From Paramacrobiotus metropolitanus (taxonomy: Eukaryota > Tardigrada > Eutardigrada > Parachela > Macrobiotidae), in contig NW_026570312.1 in the NCBI RefSeq assembly GCF_019649055.1, positions 248,001 to 312,000 of the forward strand: DNA of 64,000 bases, in the 5' to 3' direction. Both the position numbers and the translations under genes were made by a program. Under the pieces are notes generated by a model. It was not told the origin of the DNA. It saw nothing but the letters and a program-made list of their open reading frames with translations, and searched no databases. Position 1 is the first letter of the stretch. Every line of letters begins with the position of its first letter. Shown piece after piece: positions 40,941 to 52,829 of this stretch.

Positions 40941-41188
40941 ATATTTCTAAATATTTCTAAATATTTCTAAATATTTCTAAATATTTCTAAATATTTCTAA
41001 ATATTTCTAAATATTTCTAAATATTTCTAAATATTTCTAAATATTTCTAAATATTTCTAAATATTTCTAAATATTTCTAAATATTTCTAAATATTTCTAA
41101 ATATTTCTAAATATTTCTAAATATTTCTAAATATTTCTAAATATTTCTAAATATTTCTAAATATTTCTAAATATTTCTAAATATTTCT
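40941..41188. repeat. Decamer microsatellite (ATATTTCTAA), about 24.8 copies
   Basis: Twenty-four perfect 10-bp units in a row plus eight bases. The array starts 40 bp upstream of a coding exon, within the intron. Absent from the segmental copy at 29.5 kb. Confidence 0.97.
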
Positions 41189-41974
41189 CTGACATTTCAC
41201 ATAAAAATGTCGCGTTTCTGTGAAAACTAATTTCAAGTCCACAAGAGCTGCCAGTGCCAACGATCGGGTACGGATAAATGTATGTCACAAACCGATTTCA
41301 AATGCAATAAGTTTTAAATTTTCATACAAACATTTTTATAAATTTGAACTACAGCACCGAACTACAGCTTAACTAGAGTTGAGAGTTTTATGTTTTGAAC
41401 AGTTATTACTGCTTACTTGAATAAACAAGCATATCTGGAAAAATATTACCAATAGTACAGTAATTACATGTATTACGAGTACGCCAGTTACTAATACCAG
41501 TATAGGTAAGTGGCATGAAAGCATCTACCACATGTCAATCAGCTTTACAATGATCTCATTGGTAGTCACTAGTTAGCAATCAAGAACAATGTTCTCGACC
41601 CGACAGCAAAATAATATTACTGTAGCGATTTTTTCTAATTTCAATGTGCATTTTCTATTTGAGTAAGTAAATAATTTTGTTATCTTGATACTAAACAATG
41701 TCCACCAATTTCCTCGTCACCTTTGAGAGAAGTCTGAAAACTACTCGAGTAGTTAGTTTAAGCAATTCTGATTTTCATAAATACTAATAATTCTCATAAT
41801 CCGAATTCCAATTTTCAATAAAAAATTAAAGCGGGTGTAAGCTAGTCTAACTTGTGAAGCATCAGCTCGCTTCCGGCAAAGAAATTAAATCCATTAAACA
41901 GTCAAAAAAATTCTTTGATGTATGCAGCTTGGTAAAATTCGTAGTTGAATTAATTATTTCAATACTTCAACTTT
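41189..41974. other. Intronic or upstream DNA of the coiled-coil gene; no gene seen
   Basis: AT-rich with no ORF of note. Confidence 0.4.
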
Positions 41975-42215
41975 ACCGTATCGGCATTTTTGGGACATCG
42001 TAATTTTTATTATTACAATGTTGCACTCAAAGGCAGGCCAAGTTAAACGATGATGAACGGTCCAGCAAGTGGATATAGGCAGAGGGATGCAGTAAGCAGA
42101 TAAGCTTACGACGAGACTGGAAAATGTGTCAAAGTGGATGCCGGCAACAGTATTTTCCCCTCGCTCAGCGCAGGAAATGTAGTAGTCGCTCTCGGTGCGC
42201 AAATTACCAAGATGA

Positions 42216-44178
42216 ATTACGCGTAGGCCAGATCAGTATCCATTAGAACTATCCAAAGTAAAGCATATGAGCGATCGTAAAAATTGATTTTGTGTGATAG
42301 TATAAATTAAAGAAACAGAAGATAATTAGGCTGTGACAAGCATATCTAGCCGCAGAATGGAAAACTTAAGCGAAGTAACGGTGCTATTGTCCGAGAAATT
42401 AAATGGAAACAAACGAAACCTCATAATACATAAATGTGGGTGAAAAAAAATAATTATGCAGCGTTGAAAATAAATAACTACCTAGCAGAACATCCTCAGA
42501 TACATACGGAAAATTATTTAGTTGATCATATACAGCTACCGAGCCACCTTTGAGGGGGAGGGGGTGGGCCGGCGCTACCGCGCGTCCCATTCTACGATGA
42601 AAATGTTTTTGAATAATGGCGCGACAACTAGCGTAGGGTGGGCTCCCGGCTGTTACGACATTTCAGAAAAATGTGCTTGCGCCAAACGGGTTCTTTAGCG
42701 CTTTAGTACGACCGTGCGCTTCTCATCCCCTTTTTCCGGAAAGTTGGTGGGTTTGGGTAAATGTGCCATTAGTTCGAAGGGCACCGCAAGGGTACGAGAT
42801 AAAGGAAAGGCTCATTCTCATAAACGCTGCGATGTGCGCGTCCTAGAACTAATCTAGCAACCGACGCACTGAAATGCGATTTCTACCGCAAAAACCAAAC
42901 TCCGCCTAAAGTCTTTCATCCACACGGATTGGCATATCGCCCGCGAACGGTTTCCTCTGAAGCTCAAAACTGACGCATACATTTTTTTCGTCTGAGAAAT
43001 GCTTGCAGATAAATTTAAAATACACAGCGACGCATTTTTAGCGGATCCTTAAACAGTAACAGCGAACGAATTTTTCCCCTCTCATATGATTTATTTTTCT
43101 TTAGTGCCATTGCCGTAAGCAGCCGGTACTCTTTCATTTATAGCGCATAATGGACACCAGAACGACAAACTGAAGGACGACCATGACAAGTTCGTTTCCA
43201 GTGTGGAAACTTCATCTACAATGGTATTTTTATTCCAGTTTCTTAACATAACAAAGTTTTTATTGTTTTTGTCACGACCTCGTACACTCTTCTGTCGCCA
43301 TCATCCCTCGCAAGAGCGCTGCATGCGCCTCTCACCGCATGGCCTTCCCGTCTGCCATCATAGTGGCCTAAATCTTCCCTTCACTAGCGCAGCGGCGTGG
43401 ACGTATCCACGGCTTACTTCGGCCAGGATCACATCACTCTCGTTCTCCAGTGAGATTCATTCCCAATTCACTGAGATTCTTTCCCGATTCTTTCCCTCAC
43501 TATCACTGGCAGTCGCACGCTTATCTGGTCAACATGTCAGTCACACGCCACAAGCTTTCTCCTTCTTCCTAGGCGAGATGCTCTCAATTTGACTGGGCAG
43601 GCGTTCGCCTATCGCGGAAGATTCTCAGCAGGGCGGGGCCGCAGCGTACACCACCGACACCTTTGACCACCGACTGGCTCCCACATTGACCTTCTAAAAG
43701 TTCATCATCACACGGGCATGGAGGCTCCCTCCGTTTCCCGCGGTCTGACCTCTTAATCTGTCATAGTTTATTAGTTTTTAGTTTTTTTCCCGCATAGTTT
43801 ATTAGCAGTCACTACGCCAACGTTTTCATTAGGTTAGCTTCGCTCTACGAAGTAGCGCCAAGCAATTTTCGTTGCGAATGTCGACCAGACTTGTGAGTGG
43901 GGTGTATGTATCCTTAGTTGTAAACTAAGCATAAACGTATTAAAGTAAAGTAGAATAGAACAAAAAAAAGCAAAGTAAAGTGAAGTAAAGCAAAGCAAAG
44001 TGCAGTCAAAGCAGTTGAACCTGAAACAAACTACATGCGAAAACAGCACACGCACACAGCTCACTAGAAAACAGTATTTTCGCTTAGTTCCAGTTCCCTA
44101 CACTTCATTTAATAATGTATATGAAATAATAATGCGGTCTTATGAAGGAAAAAACTTTTACTGCAGCCTACGACTCAC
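42216..44178. other. No gene recognised
   Basis: The longest ORF (43203-43592, plus) is of low-complexity Ser/Phe/His type with no homologue I recognise. A purine-rich AAAGY tract lies at 43944-44002. Confidence 0.4.
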
Positions 44179-44260
44179 GCCCAAGATTCTGGCCGGGTTC
44201 TTCAGGTCCTTGGTCGCCCGCCTGACCGGGGTTTCCGTTGGCTCCGTTTGCAGCCATTGT
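44179..44260 (-). CDS. Candidate first coding exon of a minus-strand gene
   Basis: An acceptor (TTTCTTTGCAG) is followed by ACA-ATG-GCT at 44257 and 26 codons of Gly/Asn/Pro-rich protein (MAANGANGNPGQAGDQGPEE), then a good donor GTGAGT at 44173-44178. The GxxGxx look resembles a short collagen-like or disordered N-terminus. No later exon was recognised on the minus strand below it. It may be real or chance; evidence is only the combination of splice sites, start context and composition. Confidence 0.3.
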
Positions 44261-46874
44261 CTGCAAAGAAATTTTTCTGATTAACATTAGCATCCAGCAC
44301 GGTACTAACCATCAAATTAAGCCTGCAAAATCCGCTGATCAACATGCAAGCACAGTGCACAGCCAAATCCTTACGAACTGCACTGAATTAATCACCACGG
44401 AGTTCAGGCTAACTTTACTCCCACATGTTATCTCAAGACCAAAGCTACTCTGGAGGTAATGTGATTCACTAATACACGTTCGTATAATTCTACCGTATTT
44501 GGGCAGTGGTATTGTTGTCTGTTTTAGGTAAATCTTAGGTCTCGATCCCTAAATTTACATAATTATAATGATTACTAGCGGTGGTTGTTAACCACATCTT
44601 TGCACGAGCACGAGCGTCGATACCGCTGGGTAACCGTACTCGAGTTGCAGAATTGGAAAAGTGTGCCATGACGCTCTTCGTGGCGTTAAACAAATTTTGT
44701 GCTCTTGACGAAGGCTTAGGCCGCCTCATAGATCGCGAAAAACCGCAGTTTCAAACTTCGACTAATCAGTGTTAAAATTTCGATTGACTATGAGGACACC
44801 GTTCCCCGACTCTCCGCCTCATTTTTACGGATGACTATGAGGGAACATGATCGTGTTGAAAACGGCATGGTCAAAATCGTGATTTCGACGTGTTCGGTGT
44901 GCTTCAACTGTCGGCACAATTAGTGACACCCTTTTGACAGAAAGTAAGCAACCGCCCACGTTAACGGCTAGCACGGATTGATAGAAAGCACTCAATCAGT
45001 AACAGCCCGCTGCAACGGAAGTCACCGCCTTAGCCGGTTGCGTGCTGCATTATGGCAAGCTAACATTAGGTTTATGGCAAGCCGTCATTAGGCTGTCGAT
45101 GGATCTTTAATTCAATAGCGTGATAACAATATCAAGATCTAGTTACGGTTAAACAAAGCAACATTCTCAACGGTCCCGATACTGAAGCAGCATTACCACG
45201 TTAAATTGCTAAATGTTCTGTTTCAAAAACTCAAGACTACGAATCTCGCCGGTTTGTTGCGAAATCCTCTTCCCAATTTCGTTAACAAATCGTTTGGCAG
45301 ATGTACGAGGGTTGTTAGTTATGTTCTGTCGTGCGTATATTAGTTATGAAACTAAAAATATGAAATTATTATTAAAAAGTAGAGCATATCATAACTGTAA
45401 TAACTTGCGCTATTTCACATTAAATTTTTTTAAAAAATTGGGATGCAACCCACTAACTATCTGAAGTGTTTGTTATGTTGGGGATTATATGTTCTTGTGC
45501 GTGAACTACTGAGCGCTTGTCTTGTCGTTTTTATTCTGGAATTTTAACAAGGGATGGCGAGAGGAGATCGGAACAGTCTGTTTGTTGAGGAACCTAAAAT
45601 AGCAAGCCATTTTTTTGCGCTTGGCAGACACCGATCTCCAAATGTGTTTGTCCGATGGATGGACAGGGAAGCATAGACCAGGTCTCCAGTACCAGATTCT
45701 GTATTGCGCGCGGATCTGATTTTCAGCAAGGCGGAGTACCGTCGGGCACCACTTACGCTGACTAGTGGTTACTGGTGCTTTTGCAATTATTGCTCCTTAG
45801 CAAAGCCAAACTTCTTTCATTTAGCCATCAGTCCTAAGACTACACTCACGACAGATCCTGGTTTGCTTGGCGCCATACTTGGTGGAAGCAGCAGAACAGA
45901 ACAGGGTTTTGTCAACGGAGTGCGAGACCAAGAGCCAAAAAGCATTCGAGGAAACGTTTATGTTGGTTCGCCTCGCAGCAATGAAATTATTTGCAGAAGC
46001 CTTTTCTTTCGGAAATAACTGTCAACCGTTTACAGTAACCTGCAAATACCTTGACAACTTTCTTTGAGAAAACGCGAAAAAATGGAGGCGGGAGTTGGTC
46101 GACTGGTGTAACTGGCACCTCGACGGACCCAAACCAAAAGCGTCTAAATATAAAAAAAAATGTTTTTCTTAATCCTTAGTTCGGATATTCATGTAACCTA
46201 AATATTCGATAAGCTTGATCCTGCACAGGTTCAAAATTTTTCCGAATTGGAAAGATTCGTTCCAGAGAAATGAAATAACAAAAAATAAGAAAATTGAACG
46301 AAATTTCCAAGGTGCCGTCGTTCAAAAAACTTATAACTTTTTTGTATCATATTTACAAATCTGGCAACAGATGAAAACGATGCATTAGGGTTTAGTAATA
46401 GTAATATGAAAATAATATAATAATTACATGAATCCAAAAATAAATAAAACTGATACGACAGAACATAACTAACAACCCTCTCGTACCAAAACTACGAGTA
46501 CGAGTACCAAAAGTCTCCAAAACCGACAGCCGTAAATTCATATCACCCCAACAGAAAACTGTACTTTTTTGCTTCGGCATTAGGCTTGTGGCAAGCGGAG
46601 TAGTATTCGCTAATTTCGGCATTGCAAAACAGTTACACAGTACAGTACATCTCGATTATATTATTTTAATTTACGAGTACAGCGATGAGCAGTGAGTAAG
46701 TCAAGGCTTTGCAATGCGGCAAACAACATTATTTCTTTAAAGTACATAGTGTAATTGTGTACTTACTCCATATTTATCAAATCTGAAAGACTGAATGTTT
46801 CGTAAATTTTCAGTTTGGAAATTTACCCGGTAATTTTTTTTACAATAATTTGTTTATAGTTATGCTTTCAATAC
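44261..46874. other. No gene recognised
   Basis: Short ORFs only, for example 44581-44775 (plus; RTRVAELEKCAMTLFVALNK) and 45867-46067 (plus). It holds the inverted repeat pair listed next. Confidence 0.4.
45303..46486. repeat. Pair of ~30-bp inverted repeats 1.1 kb apart
   Basis: 45303-45332 and the reverse complement of 46455-46486 share GGTTGTTAGTTATGTTCTGT and flanks, with a 2-base length difference. There is no obvious target duplication or transposase between them. Confidence 0.6.
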
Positions 46875-47244
46875 TATCAGCAGCACAACACAGAGGGCTC
46901 ACGATAGTGAGTAATGAGGTATTGTGTGATAGCAATAATGCATAGGCGCCAATGGCGAGATGTGGCTCATGCAAGAGCGAAAACGTGACTAAACAGGAAT
47001 GAGCGGTTGTATGAGGCGTAACATAGAAAAAGCCTATCTGCGGCACTGGGATGATCCAATACGAGCGAACGAACGCTGATTGGCCGAGACGTAAAGCCGT
47101 AGGTGTGGCGAGGCGTAGCTGAGCCTGAATCGAGGCCGATACGGCGTACGATAGCGAGTGCGACTCCGTGTGTGAGTCAGCACACCGGAAGCAAGGCTGT
47201 CGCTGACTGCCATCTCGTAGGCTGCCATAGCGACCGGCCTGATA
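46875..47244 (-). repeat. 3' LTR of element B
   Basis: Starts TATCAGCAGCACAAC and ends GGCCTGATA on the plus strand. Direct match to 56623-56983. Confidence 0.85.
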
Positions 47245-50125
47245 TGCCTCTGGGCGGGAGTCCGAGCCCCTGCGAAGGACCCGGTCTCGTACCGCACCAG
47301 TGCCTGCTCCGCACACGACCCTATTGGGGTCGGTGGCTGCGCCGGGGGTGTCGGTGTGGGTCTCTCCGGTACGCGTTCTCCTCCGGACCCGTGGTGGCGA
47401 TACAACTCACGGCAGAAATCCGAAGGTCGGTCGGGTTTCTTGTTGGACCGGTGTAGGCTTCTGTTGATGAACATCCGTAACGTCAAAAATAAAAGTAAAA
47501 ATAAAACATCAGTCTCTCTCAAATTAAATTCTAATTAAACATCATTTCAGGGTTAGAAACAAATAAAAATCAAATGTCTTTGGTCCGGGTCTTTGATCCG
47601 GGGCTTATTCCGACAAGGACGACGTCCGTTTCCAGCGTCTCCTGTCCAACAGTTGTCCGGTCATCCGAGTCCGAGGCATCAGTTCTCGGGATATCCGATG
47701 AAACCCGTTAAACTTCAGCGTAGAGTCGGGTAAGCCGGGCTTAAGCCTACTTCCGACCGGTTGACTCCAGGTGAGATGGTGGAATCACCGTGGCCGGGTG
47801 AGAAACTCACTTCCGACCAGGATTCTCCGGGTAAAAGTTGACTTGAACTCCCGTAGCCGGGTAAGACGGGCTTGTACTAACATTCGACCAAGGTTCATAG
47901 GGTGAGTTGATAGGGGAGGCACCGTCGCGTCCGCGAAAGCCATAGGGCATCCTCCTGAGTAAGGTATGCGACCTATTGGGTCGCTGGGTGAGGGAATCCT
48001 CCGGTAAAGTAACGGTATTCCGATGTTTCGTCCGAACAAAAACCGTAATTTCACGTCCTGTTGCCTATTGGGAAACCTAAACCGGTTAGTGTTGGGCCTT
48101 GAGGGGTTGAAGGGGTGATTCCGGGTAGTTTACACTGCTGGTGCCGTGTGAACCACAGTCTTAATCGTTGAGACACTGCTTTTGGACCTTATTGGGTCCA
48201 TTTCCATGGTTGCCTCGGAAGTCCAACCCTTGCGTCCGGTCGGATCCAATGTTCCGAGGTCTTTCGTTCTGGCAAACCCGTCAATTTTGCGTCTATTCGC
48301 CTAATTGGGCAATTTAGACCGGGTAATGCCTCGGAGTTGGAGTCCAAACCCTATCCTGGTCGGCTCCGAAGGTTCCTTCTCGATGTTCCGAAGTTTCCAT
48401 CCGGACAAAACCCGTTATTTCGTGTCCAGTCACCTATTGGGTAACATAGACCGGGTTGATGAGCCAGGCTTCGAGGTCCAATCCGAGGGTTAGCCTCGAT
48501 TGAAAAGTTAAAGCCCGATGGCATCCTTGAAAAGTTAAAGTCCAGTGGCAGCCTCGAAAAGTTAAAGTCCAGTGGCAGCCTCGGAAAGTTAATGTCCAGT
48601 GGCAGCCTCGACTACGAAGGTAGAGTTCGATGGTAGCCCTGGATTCTGCTTCGGATCCTGTTGGCTGAATATTCTGTCCGGGCAAAAACCTTGTCTTGAA
48701 CCTCTGTCGCCTACTGGGCAACGTTGGAAGGGTTAATGCCGGATTCTGAGGTTAAATTCAAGGTTCGAGGGTCGAGACCCAGGGTAGTCCTTGCTGCCGA
48801 GTTAGAGTCCACTGGCAGCCCTGCTGGCTGATTTGAAGTCGACAGGCAGCTCGTAGTTACGGTCTGATGGACAATCCGTCCGGGCAACAACCCGTATTTT
48901 CGTCTCCTGTCGCCTATTGGGCAACATAGAGGGTTGATGCCGAGGCCTGGTGGGTTCGATAATCATCTTTAATGTGGTTGAACGCCGCGGTCTGCGGACT
49001 TAGACAGGATTGGCTCGGGCGAAGCTCCGTTCTGGGCCGGTGATGGTAGCCAATCGTGGTTGAAGTCGCGATCTGCGATGGTTGTAGCAGATGTGGTTAG
49101 AGACACGATCTGCGCCATGAAGATTGTTGATGCCGGAGGATCCGAGCATTCTGACGGATACTGTCCGGGGGAAACCGCGAAAGACGTTCCGGTACGGTGC
49201 GAGCACTGAAATTCCACGGCCGCACCCGTAATTGCCGGGTAAATCCGGAGAGTCCGTTCCTTAGGGTTCATTGTACAAGCGGCATGCATGCTGCCGGTGC
49301 CGGTTAGCCGGATGTGCGCGTGTATAGGGGCGCGTGCCAGCCAGACGCCGCAACATGATGGCGCCAGTCGTGTGGATCATTGATTCCCACCATTCCTAGC
49401 TTACCTAATTCACAGCTGCTTATGCGTTGTCATGTTTACATGTTCTTGATGAGAACTGTTACAATGGTGCACATACGGAATGTGGCGATGGTTGTTCTTG
49501 TAGGCTATCATACTGCGCGTTTACTGTACGCTGTACGTGTTAGTCTACGAGTATGTTCGTTCAGCTGAGTGTGAGGATACGTGATTCCTGTCGGCCATAT
49601 TTAATCGCTTGTTAATGCTTTACACATTATCATCATTACGATCATTACTTTACACCGAATCTGGAGTTCATTGTGTTATCCGTTATATCATTAAAACGTT
49701 AACAACCAGCTGTTGCTCAGCGTACGGTTACGAGACTATCAATTGGACATAATACCGGGGTGAGTTAACCCATCGTATACCTTATTGAGGGTCCGGTCGG
49801 GTAACGGATGTAGTTTCCGCGGTCTGCGAGCGTTCTACCGACGTATCCCTTATTGAGGGTCCGGGATAGTAGCGAGTCGTGGTTAACCCACAATCTGAAG
49901 GGGTTCTACCGTCGCATCCCTTATTGAGGGTCCGAACGGGTAGCAGAACGTGGTTAACGCGATCTGCGATGGTTCCCTTCCACTTTTATCCAGGTAAAGT
50001 CCGTTAACGTCTTTATTGGAAACGTCGTCATGTCCTTCCTGACCGGTTTTATGATAAGCCTAACCCTATTGGGGTCCGGCTACCGGAAAGTTCTAGTTCA
50101 TCGGGGGTTTGCTGGTGTCCGAGGT
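47245..50125 (-). repeat. 3' non-coding region of element B with five ~70-bp dispersed repeats and a 27-bp tandem array
   Basis: No ORF of note. Five related ~70-bp units lie at about 48020-48088, 48253-48328, 48384-48459, 48668-48739 and 48872-48941. Each has the order CCGGRCAAAAACCCGT, a T/C-rich part, then CGCCTATTGGGCAACATAGA and CCGGGTT. A 27-bp tandem unit (GCCTCGAAAAGTTAAAGTCC...) is repeated about four times at 48495-48607. CTATTGGG hairpins also occur at 47316, 47968 and 48183. Confidence 0.7.
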
Positions 50126-50845
50126 TTACCGGGCCCGTGCTGAGCCTCCGATCTTCCTCGGTCCGGGGCCAGTTGGTTTCATCTGAAGAGGTGGGGTCGA
50201 CCCTATTGGGGTCACTACCGCCATCGAAGGTAGTACCGGAGGTAGCCTCGATGCTACTGGTAAGCTGACTGGTGGTATCGTCGCCGGGGCATCTATCCGC
50301 GTGAGTTGGGCAAAGTGCTGGGTTCCGTCTGGTCCAGTTACTATGGCAGTCGTCGGGAGGTTGGTTAGCGCCGGGTGTTCAACCGGGAACCTATTGGGTT
50401 CCGTGTTGATCGTGTCCCGCTGAGCCTGTACTGCTGCCTTTTCCCGCCGTTCGTCCTCGCGGTCTTCTGCGCGACGTCGCTCTCGAGCGTTTACCGGCCT
50501 CGGATTCTTCGGGGGTGGTGGGGCTCTATCCCAGCCTTGTTCTTGTGTGCGTTGGCGGTGACGTTGCAGGTCCCACAAATGCAGCAATGGCTCTCCCTGC
50601 AAGTGGTCTATCACTTTTTGGTGACCAACGAGATACAGGTACGCGCTCAAGTTCCCCGCTACGGCTTGAAGGTACGAGGCGTTAGCCTGTTCGTCATGCA
50701 AGGATTTTCCGACCGGTGACTGTTTATCCAACCGGATGAGAGTGCATTCTGCGCACGCATGCCGGGAACCATAATTGTGGTTATTGGCACGGCAACTTTT
50801 GCATCCTGGGTCATAAGCTTCTGTCCGATTCTGCGAGCAGAGCAC
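50126..50845 (-). CDS. Post-pol CxxC ORF of element B
   Basis: A 239-codon minus-strand frame begins MLCSQNRTEAYDPGCKSC, followed by ANNHNYGSRHACAECTLIRL. Two CxxC pairs 12 residues apart form a possible zinc ribbon, followed by a helical part (ASYLQAVAGNLSAYLYLVGH) and a basic, then Pro-rich region. Layout resembles the accessory ORF of element A at 6961 (CxxC-x8-CxxC, helical part, low-complexity body). Function unknown; RNA or DNA binding is a guess. Confidence 0.55.
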   Translation of the reverse strand: MLCSQNRTEAYDPGCKSCRANNHNYGSRHACAECTLIRLDKQSPVGKSLHDEQANASYLQAVAGNLSAYLYLVGHQKVIDHLQGEPLLHLWDLQRHRQRTQEQGWDRAPPPPKNPRPVNARERRRAEDREDERREKAAVQAQRDTINTEPNRFPVEHPALTNLPTTAIVTGPDGTQHFAQLTRIDAPATIPPVSLPVASRLPPVLPSMAVVTPIGSTPPLQMKPTGPGPRKIGGSARAR

Positions 50846-51561
50846 TGAAGGATCACGGTTAACCTACCAAATTCTATGGTTTACGTCCTAAAATTACGTC
50901 CTATAATTACTGCGGCCCGGTACGATCGGTTCTCGTCCATATCCCGCCTGGAGGGGTTGACTCTCGAGACTACCCCGGCGCATTCTGCGCCTTTCAACTC
51001 CTTTGACGATTCCTCTCGGGCAGCCCTAACCATACGGGTCATCCGTCCGAGCCCGAGTGGTCTGTCTGGTGTCCGGTGATTTGGCTTTCTTCTCCGAGGG
51101 TTGGATAGCGGCCGAGGTTCGGGTTGTTGACGCCCGTGGGTTGAGCTACATACGGTGACGCGGAGCAGGTATGCCCCGGCTAGCCTCCTTGAAATGGTCT
51201 GATTCCTCCGATTCCGATAACCTTTCCGTGGCGCCGGGGTTCTTCAGTCTCGGATGTTAATTAGCCACTATTGGCGGCTGCTCAACGTTGTCGTTCCCAT
51301 CCGACTCCTCCTCTGAGGTTTCACTTAGGTTCGTCGGTGTTTTCTACATCTTCTTCTTTTCTGACCGGACCTTAATTGAGGTCCTAGGTCGTGTGGTGTT
51401 TGGGTTTCCGGTCAGGGTTCTATTCGGGGGTCCAATTTCTCCAGTCCCGGAAAGATCCATCCACGTCCCTATTGGGGACGTTGTGGTTTAGGTTCACCGG
51501 TCTTACGCTGCGCCGTGTCTCTTTTGTGGTCCGGCTGCTAGTGAATTCCATTTCAACTGGC

Positions 51562-51969
51562 TTATGGCCGGGGCTCAACCACCGAGGTGGGAGCCTTCCG
51601 AACCTTTGGCTTCTTAACTTTTGGAGTTGGCTCAGCCCGTCCTTCGGTGATTCTGTCGAGGATATCTTTGTGGGCTCCATCTTCGGCTACCTGAGCCTCA
51701 TCAAGCACGTCCTGGGCCGTTAACATTGGTTTCAAGGCCGACCTAGCCTTCCGGTTCGGAGCCTGAGGTTCAGCCTGATCGTTGGTTGATGCGACCGGGG
51801 CCGGTGTGTCGGGTTGCTTCTTTCCCCGCTTCTTCACCGGTTCCTTCTCTTTAGCCGGCTTTTCCTTCGGTGATTTAGGCTCCTTCGACTTCTTCGAGGT
51901 AGCCTTAGGCTTCTCGGCTATGTCTTCCGGCTTGTCCGGGGTAGCCTTAGCAGATTTGGCTAAGTCCAC
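51562..51969 (-). CDS. Lys/Pro-rich ORF of element B, histone H1-tail-like
   Basis: 135 codons starting MDLAKSAKATPDKPEDIAEK, then SKEPKSPKEKPAKEKEPVKK, a composition like linker-histone tails. A helical segment follows (MLTAQDVLDEAQVAEDGAHK). It lies between the integrase fragment and the CxxC ORF, the place that the H15-like ORF occupies in element A. Whether the two are related is inference. Confidence 0.45.
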   Translation of the reverse strand: MDLAKSAKATPDKPEDIAEKPKATSKKSKEPKSPKEKPAKEKEPVKKRGKKQPDTPAPVASTNDQAEPQAPNRKARSALKPMLTAQDVLDEAQVAEDGAHKDILDRITEGRAEPTPKVKKPKVRKAPTSVVEPRP

Positions 51970-52214
51970 CGATTGCTCCGGTGTAGCCGCAATTTCATTT
52001 TCTCTGATGGCCTGCTACTGCAATTCTTGTAGCGCTGTTGTTTCAAAGTCCGACGGGGGCTTCTTCCTCGGTCGGGCTCGTTTACCTTCGGGCTTGTCCG
52101 GTTCAAGGTTGGCGACCGGACTTGGTTTGCCGGGCCGACTTTTATTGGGGTCCTGCACCGACGTGAAGTTCGGTTGCTTAGGGTCTTTCGCCGGTTCTTG
52201 AGGATATTCCTCGG

Positions 52215-52829
52215 CTAGTTCAGCCTTTCAGGCCCGGGTGTTGCGAGCGGGTCGACCCGCATGGGGTCTGGCACCGTTGCAAGGTTGTTATCCGGGGTTC
52301 CCTCGGGTCGCTTCTGACCGTATGACTGGGTTATCCGGCGGCGTTTGTTGCTAGGGTGGTGCTTACAGCGATCCACCGCGACGACGTCTTCCTTTCCGGT
52401 GTCGACGTTTCGGATCCACAAGTTGTTGGGTCCGCGATGGTCGAGTACGGTCCATACCCCATCGTATCGTTCCTTCTTGGTAGGATCTTTTTCGGGATAC
52501 TCCACTATTGGGGAGACTAAGTCTCTTTTTCGGAAGTCCGGGGTTGACTTCTTCTTATTGTAGATTTCGGCGCTCTTTTCGAAGGCTTTATCGATGTTCG
52601 TCTTTGCGATGTCGTGTGCCCTTTGGAGTCGTTCTTTCATCCTTCGGATGTACTGCTCCTTATCAGTGTACTGCTCCGGGGCGTTGGTTCCGGTAATGAC
52701 ATTCTGGGGTATGGTCATATGACGTCCGTACAGCATATAGTAAGTAGGGTGAAAACCAGGTGGTCGCGTGTTTCGCTCGGTTGATACCGCATACCACATA
52801 TTGCAGGGCTCGGTGCCATCGATGGCCAT
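52215..52829 (-). pseudogene. Integrase C-terminal part of element B
   Basis: MWYAVSTERNTRPPGFHPTY then MLYGRHMTIPQNV is the family's post-catalytic block (PYYVLYGREQVIPADV in element A). It is followed by the helical QYIRRMKERLQRAHDIAKTN and a GPY/F-like VWTVLDHRGPNNLWI. Clear relationship to element A's integrase. Confidence 0.8.

Larger units (their letters stand above)
38550..42215. repeat. Segmental duplication, copy 2
   Basis: Homologous to 27380-30460 in the same order. It lacks the hAT MITE (empty site near 39860) and the LINE-e insertion. It carries the decamer microsatellite in the intron next to the coiled-coil exon. Confidence 0.75.

Noticed and set aside
40941-41188. Regular array that might be called CRISPR-like
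   Set aside because: There are no spacers; it is a simple 10-bp tandem repeat in an intron.
43203-43592. 129-codon ORF in the empty region
   Set aside because: Composition is Ser/Phe/His low complexity; no splice partner, promoter or homologue recognised.
44581-44775. Short ORF RTRVAELEKCAMTLFVALNK
   Set aside because: It looks somewhat protein-like but lacks splice sites or a match; too weak to call.
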